A DNA stretch of 64,000 nucleotides from Aquimarina sp. MMG016. Its GTDB lineage: Bacteria; Bacteroidota; Bacteroidia; Flavobacteriales; Flavobacteriaceae. This document shows positions 34,065 to 45,200 of the stretch, piece by piece. Numbering within the stretch: the stretch's first letter is position 1; every line of letters begins with the position of its first letter. The position numbers and the translations under genes are program-made. The DNA lies in assembly GCF_018100805.1 (NCBI RefSeq), contig NZ_JAGJEA010000007.1, positions 165,147 to 229,146 on the forward strand. The letters run 5' to 3'. Under the pieces are notes generated by a model that saw only the letters and a list, made by a program, of their open reading frames with translations, was not told where the DNA came from and ran no database searches.

Positions 34065-34549
34065 TGCAAAAGAAGAAGATAAATACCATCTTGATAATTG
34101 CAGTAGCTTTGATATGGGCGGTAGTGCTTTTTAAATTTATTTCGCCATATTTTACATCAGCTGATACTGTTATTACAGCCGATGTATTGGTAAAACCTGC
34201 CAAAGCATTTATGCATAAAAAAGATACTTTTAATCTAAGTATTCCTAAGCGAGATCCTTTTTTAGGAAAATCCACGGGAGTCAAGAAAAAAGTTGTTGCT
34301 TCTTCTAAACCAAGAAAAGTATCAAGACCTAAGGTTTCTCAGATCAAAAATTGGCCAAGGATTGAGTATCTTGGATTTGTAAAATCATCAAAAAGCACAT
34401 CTAGACTTGGATTATTGAGAATTAATGGAGTGTTAAAAAGAGTTCGTAATGGTTCTCAAGTTGGAGATGTTAGCGTAAAAATTATTAATGAAAACTATAT
34501 TTCTGTAGTATTCCAGCGAGAAGTTAAAGATTTTGATAAAATTAACTAG
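34064..34549 (+). CDS. GspC/PilP-like protein
   Basis: A 161-residue bitopic protein with an N-terminal membrane helix ('INTILIIAVALIWAVVLFKFI'), a linker, a 'KRDPFLG' motif near residue 62, and a small C-terminal beta domain (~100-155: 'RIEYLGFVKSSKSTSRLGLLRINGVLKRVRNGSQVGDVSVKIINENYISVVF'), typical of the homology region of GspC and of PilP. In known systems it links the inner-membrane platform to the secretin N-domain. It starts on the TAATG of the preceding gene and is the last gene of the run. The C-terminus has no PDZ domain. Confidence 0.78.
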   Translation: MQKKKINTILIIAVALIWAVVLFKFISPYFTSADTVITADVLVKPAKAFMHKKDTFNLSIPKRDPFLGKSTGVKKKVVASSKPRKVSRPKVSQIKNWPRIEYLGFVKSSKSTSRLGLLRINGVLKRVRNGSQVGDVSVKIINENYISVVFQREVKDFDKIN

Positions 34550-35326
34550 TACGAGCTTTTCTTTTAAAAATCAGAGTAATTACAGCAATGATTACTAAAA
34601 CTAGAAAGCAATTATCTAATACATGTATTTGTTATCAGTGAAAATTGTTGGAGTTGCATTCCCAACCAAATAAAATCCTCCTCAATAAAAAGGGTAAGTT
34701 CGATTTGTATCATAGGTGTTAAAACATTGTAACTTTACTTGTTGTAATGCTTTGGGCTTAATTAAGCTTTCTTGATGTTATCATAAAAATATTTCATTAA
34801 TTCAGGAGTTACTTTGTCGGATACTTCCCAGCTATTTAATAATAAACTTTTGGTTCCGACATATTGCAAAGCATCGCCTAAATTCATAATTTCTTTACAT
34901 TTTACACTTTTACTAACTCCAGTATTACAGATACTAAGCACTGCAAATTCTGTAAGAATCTCTAAAACAAATAATTCGAGACCTTACTGGAGATTATCTT
35001 CTATAGTATTTTTGTTTTTTGTGAAATATGACTTGTATCTCATTGTATTTTTGACAGCTTATTATAATAGTTGACTGCTCGCTTCCACTAATTTTCTTTG
35101 ATAAATGGAATAGTTTTCTAAAATATGTAATAGAGCTATTAAGTTTACAGTTATTAAGTAAAGAATCTGCTTTTTGAGAATATTTTGAAACTACAATAGT
35201 ATTTTTAATATTTTGAGCATTTGTTTTGTAGAAGTTTAACAATATAATTACAAAACATATTGTTCTAATCAGGAAGTTGAAGGTAGCTAGCTTAATAGGT
35301 CTGAAGAGTATTTTATTATTCAACAT
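34550..35326 (-). pseudogene. Decayed TPR-CHAT (caspase-like) protein gene
   Basis: An intact-looking 5' end (ATG 35326) encodes a signal peptide ending 'YKTNAQ' and the start of a TPR-like region ('KADSLLNNCKLNSSITYFRKLFHLSKK'), then stops at 34994. A second frame (about 34983 to 34762) reads as the C-terminal part of a CHAT peptidase: 'AVLSICNTG' with the catalytic-type Cys, then 'LGDALQYVGTKSLLLNSWEVSDKVTPELMKYFYDNI'. After a frameshift the reading continues 'KALQQVKLQ', then 'TYPFY', an in-frame TGA where the family has Trp, and 'GGFYLVGNATP'. A last frame gives a C-terminal hydrophobic helix, 'CFLVLVIIAVITLIFKRKA'. The central several hundred residues are missing. It is broken by deletion, frameshift and nonsense, and lies divergent from the sigma gene at 35445. 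TPR-CHAT proteins usually accompany such sigma factors in Flavobacteria, as I recall. Confidence 0.8.
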
Positions 35327-35412
35327 ACAGACTTTTGACTATTATCTGTATATTATTAATTGCAAAGAATGTAAAAATGTTACTTTTACATTTAGTTTAA
35401 TGTATTTATTAA

Positions 35413-35440
35413 GGTAACATTTTACGGTTACATAACATTA
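35413..35440 (+). promoter_or_regulatory. Candidate ECF-type promoter of the sigma gene
   Basis: GGTAACA at 35413-35419, then 15 nt, then ACATTAA. The same pair with a 14-nt spacer lies at 37042 before the ompH-like gene, and GGTAACA-N15-ACACTAA lies at 22912. GGTAACATTTTACGGTTAC also contains a GTAAC/GTTAC inverted pair. A shared sigma-factor-dependent promoter is the simplest reading but is inferred. Confidence 0.4.
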
Positions 35441-35444
35441 ATAT

Positions 35445-36038
35445 ATGAATAGCACTGAGGATCATAAAATTATAGAAGGAATAGTGAAAGGAGATGAAGT
35501 TATTATTAAAGCCTTTTATAAAAATAACCTTCAATATATAAGGAGTTACGTTATTAAAAACTCAGGTAATGAAGAAGATGTAGAGGATGTTTTTCAGGAT
35601 GCATTGGTCGTTTTGTACCAAAAGTTTAAATATGAATCTGTAAATATGAGTGCTTCTCTAAGAACATACTTTTATGCTATATGTAAGAATATTTGGAGAA
35701 ATCGATTAAGAAAAAATAGTAAAATTTTATTAGACGAAGAGGTAATTGAAGCATCAGAGCCTATAGACAATGAAATTATAGATTCAATAAATAACAAAGA
35801 AAGAGAACATCTTTATCGTAAATATTTTTTAATGCTTGATTCAGCGTGTAAAGAAATACTTAATTTAGTTTTTGAAGGTAATAGTATGAAAAAAATTTCT
35901 ACGATTACGGGATACTCAGAAGGATATACCAGAAAGAAGAAATTTAATTGTAAAAGATCCTTAATAGAAATGATCGAAAAGGATTCATTATATCAGGAGT
36001 TAGTTATAAATCCTGAAAAAGAAAAAAAACATGAATAG
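35445..36038 (+). CDS. ECF-like sigma-70 family RNA polymerase sigma factor
   Basis: A 197-residue sigma factor. Region 2 is visible at residues ~25-85 ('FYKNNLQYIRSYVIKNSGNEEDVEDVFQDALVVLYQKF', then 'LRTYFYAICKNIWRNRLRK'), and region 4 at ~130-180 ('LDSACKEILNLVFEGNSMKKISTITGYSEGYTRKKKFNCKRSLIEMI'), a helix-turn-helix of the usual spacing. It overlaps the membrane TPR protein by 8 nt. A dedicated anti-sigma factor of the usual kind is not seen, though that next protein's topology fits one. It lies between a TPR-CHAT pseudogene and the giant surface-protein locus; a shared upstream motif suggests it drives itself and that locus. Confidence 0.88.
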   Translation: MNSTEDHKIIEGIVKGDEVIIKAFYKNNLQYIRSYVIKNSGNEEDVEDVFQDALVVLYQKFKYESVNMSASLRTYFYAICKNIWRNRLRKNSKILLDEEVIEASEPIDNEIIDSINNKEREHLYRKYFLMLDSACKEILNLVFEGNSMKKISTITGYSEGYTRKKKFNCKRSLIEMIEKDSLYQELVINPEKEKKHE

Positions 36039-36771
36039 GACTCAAGAAATATTTGAAAAAATAGAGGAGTATCTTAATAAAACTTTGTCTGGAGAAGAGT
36101 TAGAAAACTTCGAAAAAGAATTGTTGATTAATGTAGAATTACAAAAAGAAGTTGAAAAACATAGGAGCTTACATCGGGTATTGAGTGATAAGGAAACTTT
36201 GGTTTTTAAAGAAAAGGTTAAGAGAATTGGAGATGAAATAAAGAAAGAAAAAACTACTCCAGTCATTAATATTTTTTCTACATATTTTAAAATAGCGGCT
36301 TCGATTATTGTAATTCTTGGTTTAGGAACCCTATTATGGAATAATTTTATGGGAGGTAATAAGGCAGAAGATTTATACCTTGCATATTATGAACCATATC
36401 CGGTTGAAGATGTAACTAGAGGAGAAGTTGTAAATGAATCAAGAGTGATCACGGATATGTATTCAAGAAAAGAATATAGCAAGGCCATACCAGAGTTCAA
36501 AAAACTGATTGAATTTTCTGTAGATGAACAATACATAATTTATTTAGGCAATTGCTTTTTAAATGTTAATAAGGAAAAGCAAGCCATACAAGAATTCGAA
36601 AAAATAACTTCCAATAGCAGATATTTTGAAGATGCTCAATGGTATCTGGCACTTACCTATATTAAACTTAGTAATACTAAAAAAGCTAAAAATATTCTTG
36701 CTAAAATTATCCAGTATGATGGTGTCTATAAAAAAGTTGCTGTAAATTTAAATTCAGAACTTCCTGAATAA
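36031..36771 (+). CDS. Membrane TPR-like protein, possible anti-sigma factor
   Basis: A 246-residue protein. The N-terminal ~80 residues are cytosolic, acidic and helical ('EEYLNKTLSGEELENFEKELLINVELQKEVEKHRSL'), which is the look of a zinc-less anti-sigma domain. One membrane helix follows at ~88-105 ('IAASIIVILGLGTLLWNNF'). The periplasmic C-terminus has two to three TPR-like repeats ('YSKAIPEFKKLIEF', 'KEKQAIQEFEKITSNSRYFEDAQWYLALTYIKLSNTKKAKNILAKII'). It is translated in overlap with the sigma gene. By position and topology it is a good candidate anti-sigma factor or sensor. No conserved motif confirms it. Confidence 0.65.
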   Translation: MNRTQEIFEKIEEYLNKTLSGEELENFEKELLINVELQKEVEKHRSLHRVLSDKETLVFKEKVKRIGDEIKKEKTTPVINIFSTYFKIAASIIVILGLGTLLWNNFMGGNKAEDLYLAYYEPYPVEDVTRGEVVNESRVITDMYSRKEYSKAIPEFKKLIEFSVDEQYIIYLGNCFLNVNKEKQAIQEFEKITSNSRYFEDAQWYLALTYIKLSNTKKAKNILAKIIQYDGVYKKVAVNLNSELPE

Positions 36772-37076
36772 TTTAAAGAATAATCCTTCAACAAGTAAAA
36801 CCTACACTATCTTCCTAATTTTAAATAATTACTATAGTCTAATTATTTGGGGTACTTCTATTGTTTCTATTTTCCACAATGTTTACAATTTCTAGAAACA
36901 ACATTACTCCAGTTGTTGTGTAATTACACATTTAAGTATAATATTTTGATTTATTTTTGAATTTTTTTAAGTGTAATTATTTATAAATCAGTTTTTTGTG
37001 ATTTTATCGTAAAAAAAATACTTTTTTTTTCATTTTTCGAGGTAACAAAATGTAATAAGGGACATTAACCAATATA
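36772..37076. other. 305-bp AT-rich non-coding region before the surface-protein locus
   Basis: I see no gene here. It contains long A and T runs and ends with GGTAACA at 37042, a 14-nt spacer and ACATTAA, starting 35 nt before the ATG at 37077. This matches the motif before the sigma gene and is the likely promoter of the downstream genes. Confidence 0.4.
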
Positions 37077-37613
37077 ATGGGCTTTAAACTAAAATTGATA
37101 ATCTTGAAAAAACACACAATTTCACTTTTATTAATCAATGGGATATTAGCAATAGCATTGATTATTCTACTTTCATTTTATATATCCAATTCTTCTAGAT
37201 CTGAAGTTGTTTATGTGGATAATGTCCAATTGTTCAATGGGTTTAATATGTCCAAAGACTTAGGAAAGGTTAATAATGAAAAAATCACTAAACAAAAGAA
37301 AAAGCTAGATAGTTTGTATGCTATCTATAGGATCTTAAGCGAACAGAAGAATACTGAAAAAACTCAAGAATTAGAGAATCAACTTCGGTCTGAGGATGAG
37401 GAATTGAGAAAAATGAATGAATATTTTTCTAAAGACCTGAGTCAAAAGGTTTGGAATAGGTTAAATCAATACATAAAAGAATATGGAGAGACCAATCAAT
37501 ATAAGATTGTTTTAGGCACTCAAGGTAGTGGTAATGTTATGTATGCCATTGAAGGTATTGATGTTACAGATAGAATATTAGAATACGCAAATATAAAATA
37601 CGAAGGAAATTAA
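37077..37613 (+). CDS. OmpH/Skp-like periplasmic chaperone-type protein
   Basis: A 178-residue protein with an N-terminal hydrophobic helix that may serve as an anchor or an uncleaved signal ('ISLLLINGILAIALIILLSFYI'). It begins the OmpH pattern at 'VVYVDNVQLFNGFNMSKDLGK', runs through a long charged coiled coil, and ends 'WNRLNQYIKEYGETNQYKIVLGTQGSGNVMYAIEGIDVTDRILEYANIKYEGN', the conserved C-terminal part of the family. Skp proteins keep outer-membrane or exported polypeptides soluble. Being first in a run of giant exported proteins, it may be a dedicated chaperone. The next gene starts 11 nt later. Confidence 0.75.
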   Translation: MGFKLKLIILKKHTISLLLINGILAIALIILLSFYISNSSRSEVVYVDNVQLFNGFNMSKDLGKVNNEKITKQKKKLDSLYAIYRILSEQKNTEKTQELENQLRSEDEELRKMNEYFSKDLSQKVWNRLNQYIKEYGETNQYKIVLGTQGSGNVMYAIEGIDVTDRILEYANIKYEGN

Positions 37614-37624
37614 TATACAAATCA

Positions 37625-39067
37625 ATGAAAAAATCACACTTTTTTTTACTTTTAATGGGGCTTAATAGTTTAATAGTCCTTTCACAAAACCTTGTTGATA
37701 GTTCTTCCTGGATTGCTGGCTCTACTTCAACTCCAGCGGGATTTGGTAATTATGGCTTTATTAGTGGTGTAAATACAAGGGAATTAGGTATAGGGCCACA
37801 GGGTCAGGAAGTAGTTTTATGGACAGCGACTCCAACAGATGTTAATAGTTTAGATGGAGGGTTTAATACAAATTACGTTTCGATAGATCATACAAAAACC
37901 TATCGTGTATCTGTTTGGGTAAAAAAGACAGGAACTCAAGATGGTACAACATATTTTGGATTGTTTTCAAAAGACGGTAGTGATAACCATAGTTCATTAT
38001 ACTTGAATGGAACCTTAAATAATAACCCATATTTTAGGATAGGGGATTTACCATCTTTGGATGAATGGTATTTATTAGTAGGTTTTATTCATATGAGTGA
38101 TTATAATAGTACAGTTAATATCGGAGGTGTCTACAATACCAATGGTGTTAAAGTGATGGATATAGGAAATGATTTTAAATTTTCTACTACATCGGTAAAT
38201 TTATCGATGAGAGCATTCCAAGGTAGTAATAACACTCTTACTGATCGTGAGTATTTTTATGACCCTCGAATTGAGGCAATAGATGGAACTGAGCCTTCTA
38301 TAGCCGATTTAGCTGCTGGAGGAAATTCTGGAGGTACTGCTGAAGCTAATCAAGGCTGGAGTCTAATCCAGGGGAACGTAATTTATAATGATACCGGTAA
38401 TGTTGGTATAGGAACTAATTCTCCAGATGAAAAATTACATCTTTCTTTCGGAAACCTTAAGTTACAAGGAGATAGTAAAGAATATCTGACAATCAAGTTT
38501 GATGATCTTGATTCTGCAACGTTGTATGAAATGTATGCAGAACCAGGTACAGAAAGTTTAAATTTTGATATTAATGGGCAAAATAAATTTCTCATAAGAA
38601 CAGATGGTAATGTAGGTATAGGAACAACAACACCAACTCAAAAATTAGATGTTGCTGGAAATGCTCAAATTAGTGGAGATTTGTTCTCTACAGGAAGAAT
38701 TGCTATCGGTACTACTGCAGAAGATCCAGGATATGCACTAACCGTTAAAGGTAAAATTCATACTCAAGAGGTAAAAGTAGATCTTAAAGGAGTAATTGCG
38801 CCAGATTACGTTTTTCTGGAAAACTATAATTTAAAAACACTTCAGGAAGTAAGAGATTATATCAAAAGAGAAGGGCATTTACCTAACATACCATCTGCCA
38901 AAGAGATGGAACAAAAAGGATTGAATTTAAAAATAATGAACCTTAAACTTCTTGAAAAAATAGAGGAACTTACCTTGTATACTTTAGATCAGGAGGATAA
39001 AATCAAGTTTTTAGAGCGTCGTCTGGAAAAGATTGAAAAATCTTTAAACAATCAGTCCGAGAACTAA
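37625..39067 (+). CDS. Secreted tail-fibre/S74-like protein with coiled-coil tail
   Basis: A 480-residue exported protein (signal peptide ends 'LIVLSQ'). Residues ~25-225 form a beta-sandwich, carbohydrate-binding-like region starting 'SSWIAGSTSTPAGFGNYGF'. Two fibre-type repeats follow: 'GNVGIGTNSPDEKLHL' and 'GNVGIGTTTPTQKLDV', then 'FSTGRIAIGT'. The C-terminus carries 'APDYVFLENYNLKTLQEVRDYIKREGHLPNIPSAKEMEQKGLNL' and a coiled coil 'KLLEKIEELTLYTLDQEDKIKFLERRL', the widespread Bacteroidota tail-fibre-like end. I see no clear S74 autoprotease Ser/Lys dyad. It is likely a trimeric surface fibre or adhesin. Confidence 0.7.
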   Translation: MKKSHFFLLLMGLNSLIVLSQNLVDSSSWIAGSTSTPAGFGNYGFISGVNTRELGIGPQGQEVVLWTATPTDVNSLDGGFNTNYVSIDHTKTYRVSVWVKKTGTQDGTTYFGLFSKDGSDNHSSLYLNGTLNNNPYFRIGDLPSLDEWYLLVGFIHMSDYNSTVNIGGVYNTNGVKVMDIGNDFKFSTTSVNLSMRAFQGSNNTLTDREYFYDPRIEAIDGTEPSIADLAAGGNSGGTAEANQGWSLIQGNVIYNDTGNVGIGTNSPDEKLHLSFGNLKLQGDSKEYLTIKFDDLDSATLYEMYAEPGTESLNFDINGQNKFLIRTDGNVGIGTTTPTQKLDVAGNAQISGDLFSTGRIAIGTTAEDPGYALTVKGKIHTQEVKVDLKGVIAPDYVFLENYNLKTLQEVRDYIKREGHLPNIPSAKEMEQKGLNLKIMNLKLLEKIEELTLYTLDQEDKIKFLERRLEKIEKSLNNQSEN

Positions 39068-39222
39068 AAATAGTCAAACCATTTTCATATTCAATTTTTA
39101 GACTTTAAGCTTAAGTCCTTTCCTATGTATGTCCATATATCAAGAAAGATCTCAATTGCTGTATAGTAAATCATTAAGATGCTAAGTCCAAAAATTCCAA
39201 ACAAATATAACACCGTAGCGAT

Positions 39223-42200
39223 ATGATCAATACGATTCGAAAAAGCAGGGTCACAAAAATTATTGCAAGTTATTTGGCAATACAGATGATTGTGCAGATG
39301 ACACAACCTATGCAATTATGGGCATTAACGAGTGGTCCAAGTCAACCTGAGTTTAATGCTTTTACCCCTATAGGAACATCAGATATGGTGAACTTATCTT
39401 CTGGTAATTTTAATTACAATATTCCAATTATGGATGTAGGAGGATATCCATTGAATCTTGCATATGATTCTAGTGTTACTATGGACCAAGAAGCTTCATG
39501 GGTAGGGTTAGGCTGGAACCTTAATGTAGGTCAGATTAATAGGCAGGTGCGAGGTATACCTGATGATTTTAAGGGAGACGAAATCATATATGAGAATAAC
39601 ATGAAGGATAATGTTACCGTAGGTGTATATGCAGGATTAGATCCCCAGATATTTGGAGTAGAAACCTCTGATGAAGTAAATATATCTGTGGGTGTTAATC
39701 TAAAATATAATAATTACAGCGGAATTTCATTTTCTCCATCATATGGGTTGTCATTTGAATTGTCCGATAATGTAACCGTAGGAATGAATGTAGAAACCTC
39801 TGCTACAGATGGTGCAACAATATCCCCTAATGTAAGCTTAAAAGCTGGTATCGGTAGTTATGCAGATCAGGCAATCACAGGTGCTTTAAACGCTGGAGTA
39901 TCGTATAATTCCAATAAAGGATTATCCGATTTTAGTTTATCAGGTGGAGTATCCATGAAAAAAAGAGACTTTGAAAGGGTGAATGATGGGGAATTTACTG
40001 GTTATACAAGCAGTGAAAGTAAGGCAGGTCCGATGTCTTTGGCATCAGGTAGCGGTAGATTATCATTTATCAATAATACATTAACACCTAGAAAACGTAC
40101 AGCATTTAGAGATATTAATGGTACTGTATCAGTATCTATTGGAGCCGATGTGTGGGGACTAGATGGAGAGCTAGAAGTTTCTGCCACAGGGGCAGTACAA
40201 CAAATAAAAGATAAGATAAAACCTGAAAAGGCCTATGGATATGAATTTACTGGATTTGCAACACCTAATGATGTCTTAGATTATAATAGAGAGAAGGATC
40301 AAGCAATTAGTAAAACAACACTAGTATTACCTACAGCAAGTTATTCGTATGATACGTATACGGTTCAGGGTCAAGGGACCGGAGGTATGTTTAGGCCATT
40401 TCGTAGTCAGGTTGGACAAATAAATGACGAATTTGTACTGGATGAAAGTGCTAGTTTCAAACTTGGAGTAGAGATAGAACCGGGATCAGGATTTCATACT
40501 GGGGTGAACTTTACCGATGCCCCATCAAAAAGTTATACAGGTATATGGGATACCAGAGCATTACAACATTTTAAACAAACTCGAGAAGATAAAAGAGAAG
40601 ATAATGAAAAGCTGGATTATGAACCAGTCTATTTCAAATATGTTGGAGAGCCTAGAGTAGATCAGGATCAAAAATTATTTGATGACCTAGGTGGATATTC
40701 TCCTATAGCACTAAAAATAGGAGGCAGCAAAAAGAGCTTTGATAAATATGCGAGTAATCAGTTTAGGGTAAAAAAATACAAACCTAATGGTAGCCCGGAT
40801 TATCAAGATCTTCCTTCATTTAGTAAAAAGTTCAAAAGATCAAATAGGGATGTAAGAAATCAGAATGTTCAAAAAATAAGCGCAGAAGAATTAAAGCATT
40901 TTTACAAAGAAAGCTATTCAAAGACCAGGATCAATACCAACGCGAAACCACATCATACTGCAGAGGTAAGAGTACAGAATGCTGATGGATCTACTTATGT
41001 TTTTGGAGAGACAGCGTACAATACATTAAAAAGAGAGGTGACTTTTACTACAGATAGTAGAAACTATAACTGTGCTACGGGTGTCGTTACCTATAACGGT
41101 AATGAAGATAGTGTGAACAATAAAAGTGGTATTGATAACTTTTTTAATGCCACAAACACACCACCTTACGCTCATACTTACTTATTATCTTCTGTATTTT
41201 CTTCTGATTATGAAGATGTAGAAGGAGACGGACCTACAGATGATGATTTAGGAGCGTATACAAAATTCAGCTATAAAACTTTTAACGATTATAAATGGAG
41301 AGTGCCGTATGCAGCTAATACAGCTTCATACAATGCAGGATTAAATACGGATCCATCAGATCAAAAAGGGAGTTATATCTATGGAGAGAAAGAACTGAAA
41401 TATATAGACAAGATCGAGACTAAAACTCATATTGCGATTTTTGATTTATCAAAGCGTAAAGATGGAAAAGGAGTTAACAGTAAAAATGGTGGTGGATCAG
41501 CTTCAGGACCTTCGATGTATAAGATTGATAAAATTCGATTGTACTCTAAACCAGAATATAAAAAGTATGAAACGGTATTAGAAGATAATAATCCTAATAA
41601 TGACCCTAGTCCTAGTGTGGTTTCTCCTATAAAAGTCGCACACTTTGTATATGACTATTCTCAGTGTAAGGGTGTTGATAATAACCTAGGAGGAAACCTA
41701 AACACCAACGAATTAAGAAATGAAGGTGGTAAGCTTACCCTAAAAGAAGTGTATTTTACCTATCGTAATTCTAAAATGGGTAAGTATACGCCTTACCAGT
41801 TTGATTATGATGGATTTAATCCTGATTATAACCTAAAATCTTATGATGTTTGGGGGAATTATAAGCCTAATATCGATGGAGGATGTAATACCCAAGACCC
41901 TATTACCGCTCCTGAGTTTCCTTTTGTGCAACAACTAGATCGTGAATTGCAGGATCAGTATGCTTCTGCCTGGGCGTTGACTTCAATTAACTTACCATCA
42001 GGAGGTAAGATCGACTTGACTTATGAAAGTGATGACTATCAATATGTTCAGGATCGAGATACTATGCAAATGTTTAAAGTGGTTGGTGCAGGAACAAGTA
42101 ATCAAACCACTACTCCGGAGGCCAATCAGAAGTTATATAAGTATAGTGGAGACAATGATGCTCGGTATTTATATGTTAAACTTCCTGATGAGACTAATAT

Positions 42201-45200
42201 TCTTTCTTCTTCTGCATTTAAGGCCAAATACTTAAAAGGTGAAGCAAACAAACCTATCTACTTCAGATTTTTAATGAATATGACCAAGGCGGGTGCGTTA
42301 TCAACCGGGAACAACAATTTTGATTACGTGACTGGATATTTTGAAAAAGAAGGAGATGTAAATGTTTTTAGTGCGAATAGCTCAATATATGCAGCTATTC
42401 CTATGAAGTTTACAGATATGGAAGGTGGTTTTAGTGGCAATAAGTCCGTAAACCCTATTTCTAAGGCAGGATGGTACTTTGGGCGCAAATATCTTAATGG
42501 TTGGGTCTATGGTATAAACATGGATATGCGTAATGAGAGTGTAGAATCTATTGCTAAAAAAGTGGTAAGTAGTTTTGCAGCCATAAAAGATATTTTCTCA
42601 GGACCTAATGGAAAACTTCGTAGTAATGAATATCTATGTGCACAACGTTTTGTGCCAGAGAAATCATGGATTAGGTTATCAACTCCTAAAAATTATAAGC
42701 TGGGAGGAGGAACCAGAGTTAAAAAACTAGTAATGAAGGATCAGTGGAATAAAATGGTAGACCCTTCAATTTCAGAGAATAATCAACGATATGCTAAAGA
42801 ATATGGTCAAACGTATGACTATACGTTAGAAGATGGCTCAACTAGTGGTGTAGCAACCTATGAGCCTAATATGAGTAAGGAAAACCCATTTGTAGAACCT
42901 TTCTATAATGATGGAGAAAGACTGGTAGCTCCTAGAGAAGTGAGCTATGTAGAAAAACCATTCGGAGAGTCATTCTTCCCTGGAGCGACAGTAACCTATA
43001 GTCGAATTACGGTAAGTAATCTAGCTAGAGAAGGCATTACTAAACATGCTACAGGTAAAGTAGTCACAGAGTACTTTACCTCTAAAGATTATCCTACCAA
43101 AGTAGATTATACAGATATCGATAGTCCGGATAATTTTGCAACGAATCAAAATCAATTCTTGGCTAATTTACTAAAAGGACTGGTTGGAGCGCCGGTAAGA
43201 ACCAAAAATGAATATGCATTATCACAGGGGTTCGTAGTACATACCAATGATATGAATGGTAAAATGCGTATGCAAAAAGTATTTGCCGAAGGACAGGATA
43301 AGCCTTTGTCATCTGTAGAATATAAATACAGTACACAAGAAAACAATGTTGCAAAATTAAACAATACGTTGCCGGTTATCTTCAAAGATGGCAAGATAGA
43401 AGACAGGCAAGTGGGTGTAGATTATGACGTGGTAACAGATTTTAGGGAGAGTTATTCTAGATCACAAACCAAAGGATATAAAGGAAACCTTGTTGTATTA
43501 ATAATAGGGGTATTCCCGCTTCCGATACCGCTAATAGTACCATCTTCAACCACCTTGGAAAATGTAGCACATACTACTATTACTACAAAAGTTGTTCATA
43601 CGACCGCAGTAATGAATGAGAAAGTGGCTATGGATTTGGGATCTAAAGTATCAACCATTAATGAAGCTTGGGATGCAGAGACAGGTCAGGTACTATTAAC
43701 ACGTACTATCAATGAATTTGATGATGAGTATTATAATTTCAACTTCCCGGCATATTGGGGATATGATAATATGTCGCAAGCATCTAGAAATATTGGAATC
43801 ACAGGCGTTTTAAAACGATCAGGTCAATATTTCACGATTAGTAATGCGAAGAAATATTTTACGTTTGGAGATGAAATTATGGCGAGATATAAAGATGGGA
43901 TCAGTAGCGAATTTATGCGTCTATGGGTAGTAGGATTCAATACTTCAGGTAATGGAGTCTTACTGATGAATAAAAATGGAAGCATAATTAATAAGGGACA
44001 GGGACCAAGTATACCAGGTGATATTAACTTTAAGATTGTCCGCTCTGGATATAGAAATCAGCAGGTAGCGAATATGGGAGCCATTACCATGATGAAAAGC
44101 CCAATTCCAGATAAGGATGCAGCTGGAAATTATTTAGGAAAAATTGATACAGGCACTTTTACATTACAACCAAATACAACTGTAACTAATAACCAGCGAA
44201 TTGTCAATGCCAGTGCAGTAGAATATGATGACTTCTGGAATTGTCAGTGTGAAAGTCAACTTCCTTTTGCACCACAAGAATTAGGAGGAGCAGATTTAAG
44301 AGATATTATCCAGTCAGATTATCCTTTTGAAGACCCATTTAATCCATATTTATATAATGCCAAAGGAGAGTGGAGAGCAAAACGTTCATACGCATACCTT
44401 ACAGAGCGAGATCAGGTAAACGAAGGAGTGGTTTCTCAAGTGGACACTAGAAGAGAAGGTTACTTTAAAGAGTTTACCCCATATTACGCTTTATTAAATG
44501 GAAAATGGCAAAAATCTACTAATGCAGATGATGCCTGGACCTTTGCTAGTGAAGTAACACAATATAGTCCTTTTGGAGCCGAATTAGAGAATAAAGATGC
44601 TTTAAACAGATATTCAGCTGCACAGTACGGATATAATTATACGCTTCCAACTGCTGTAAGTTCTAATAGTAGGTATAGAGATATGGCAATGGATGGTTTT
44701 GAAGATTATTCATATGCTCGTGTGGATGAAGCACATTTTAATTTCAAAAAATCTACAGATAGTGATGGAGTTGAGGGGATAAAAATTTCTGACACCTACG
44801 CGCATAGCGGGAGAAACAGTGTTTTAATTCCTGCTAATGACGAAGCTCAATTCGAGCGTAACCTAATTGGAGAATTACCTGAAGACACAGACTTTGATAA
44901 TGATGGAGAAATAGATGATGAAGACAATTGTCCATATACACCTAATAATCAATATGATTATGATGGTGATGGTATAGGAGATGCTTGTGATGATGATCCT
45001 GTACCACAAATCTTAAGAGCAGAAGGGCTTTTAGGAATATATAGAGTTGACCATAGAAATAATGGAATCAATGACAGTAATGGAATATTTGAATACTGTA
45101 ATGGTAGGAGAGCACGCTTCGTAATTCACGGAAATCCAAATGAAAAAATAGCCTATAGAGTAGGGGTTCCGCATTATGAGGATCGAGGATTTGGAGGTTT

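Noticed and set aside
34814..35074. Plus-strand 86-codon frame
   Set aside because: It is antisense to the CHAT and TPR remnants, whose minus-strand translation is clearly homologous to a protein family.
39091..39315. Minus-strand 74-codon frame with hydrophobic product
   Set aside because: It overlaps the signal region of the 2102-aa gene and the fibre-gene stop, has no recognised family, and its codons look antisense.
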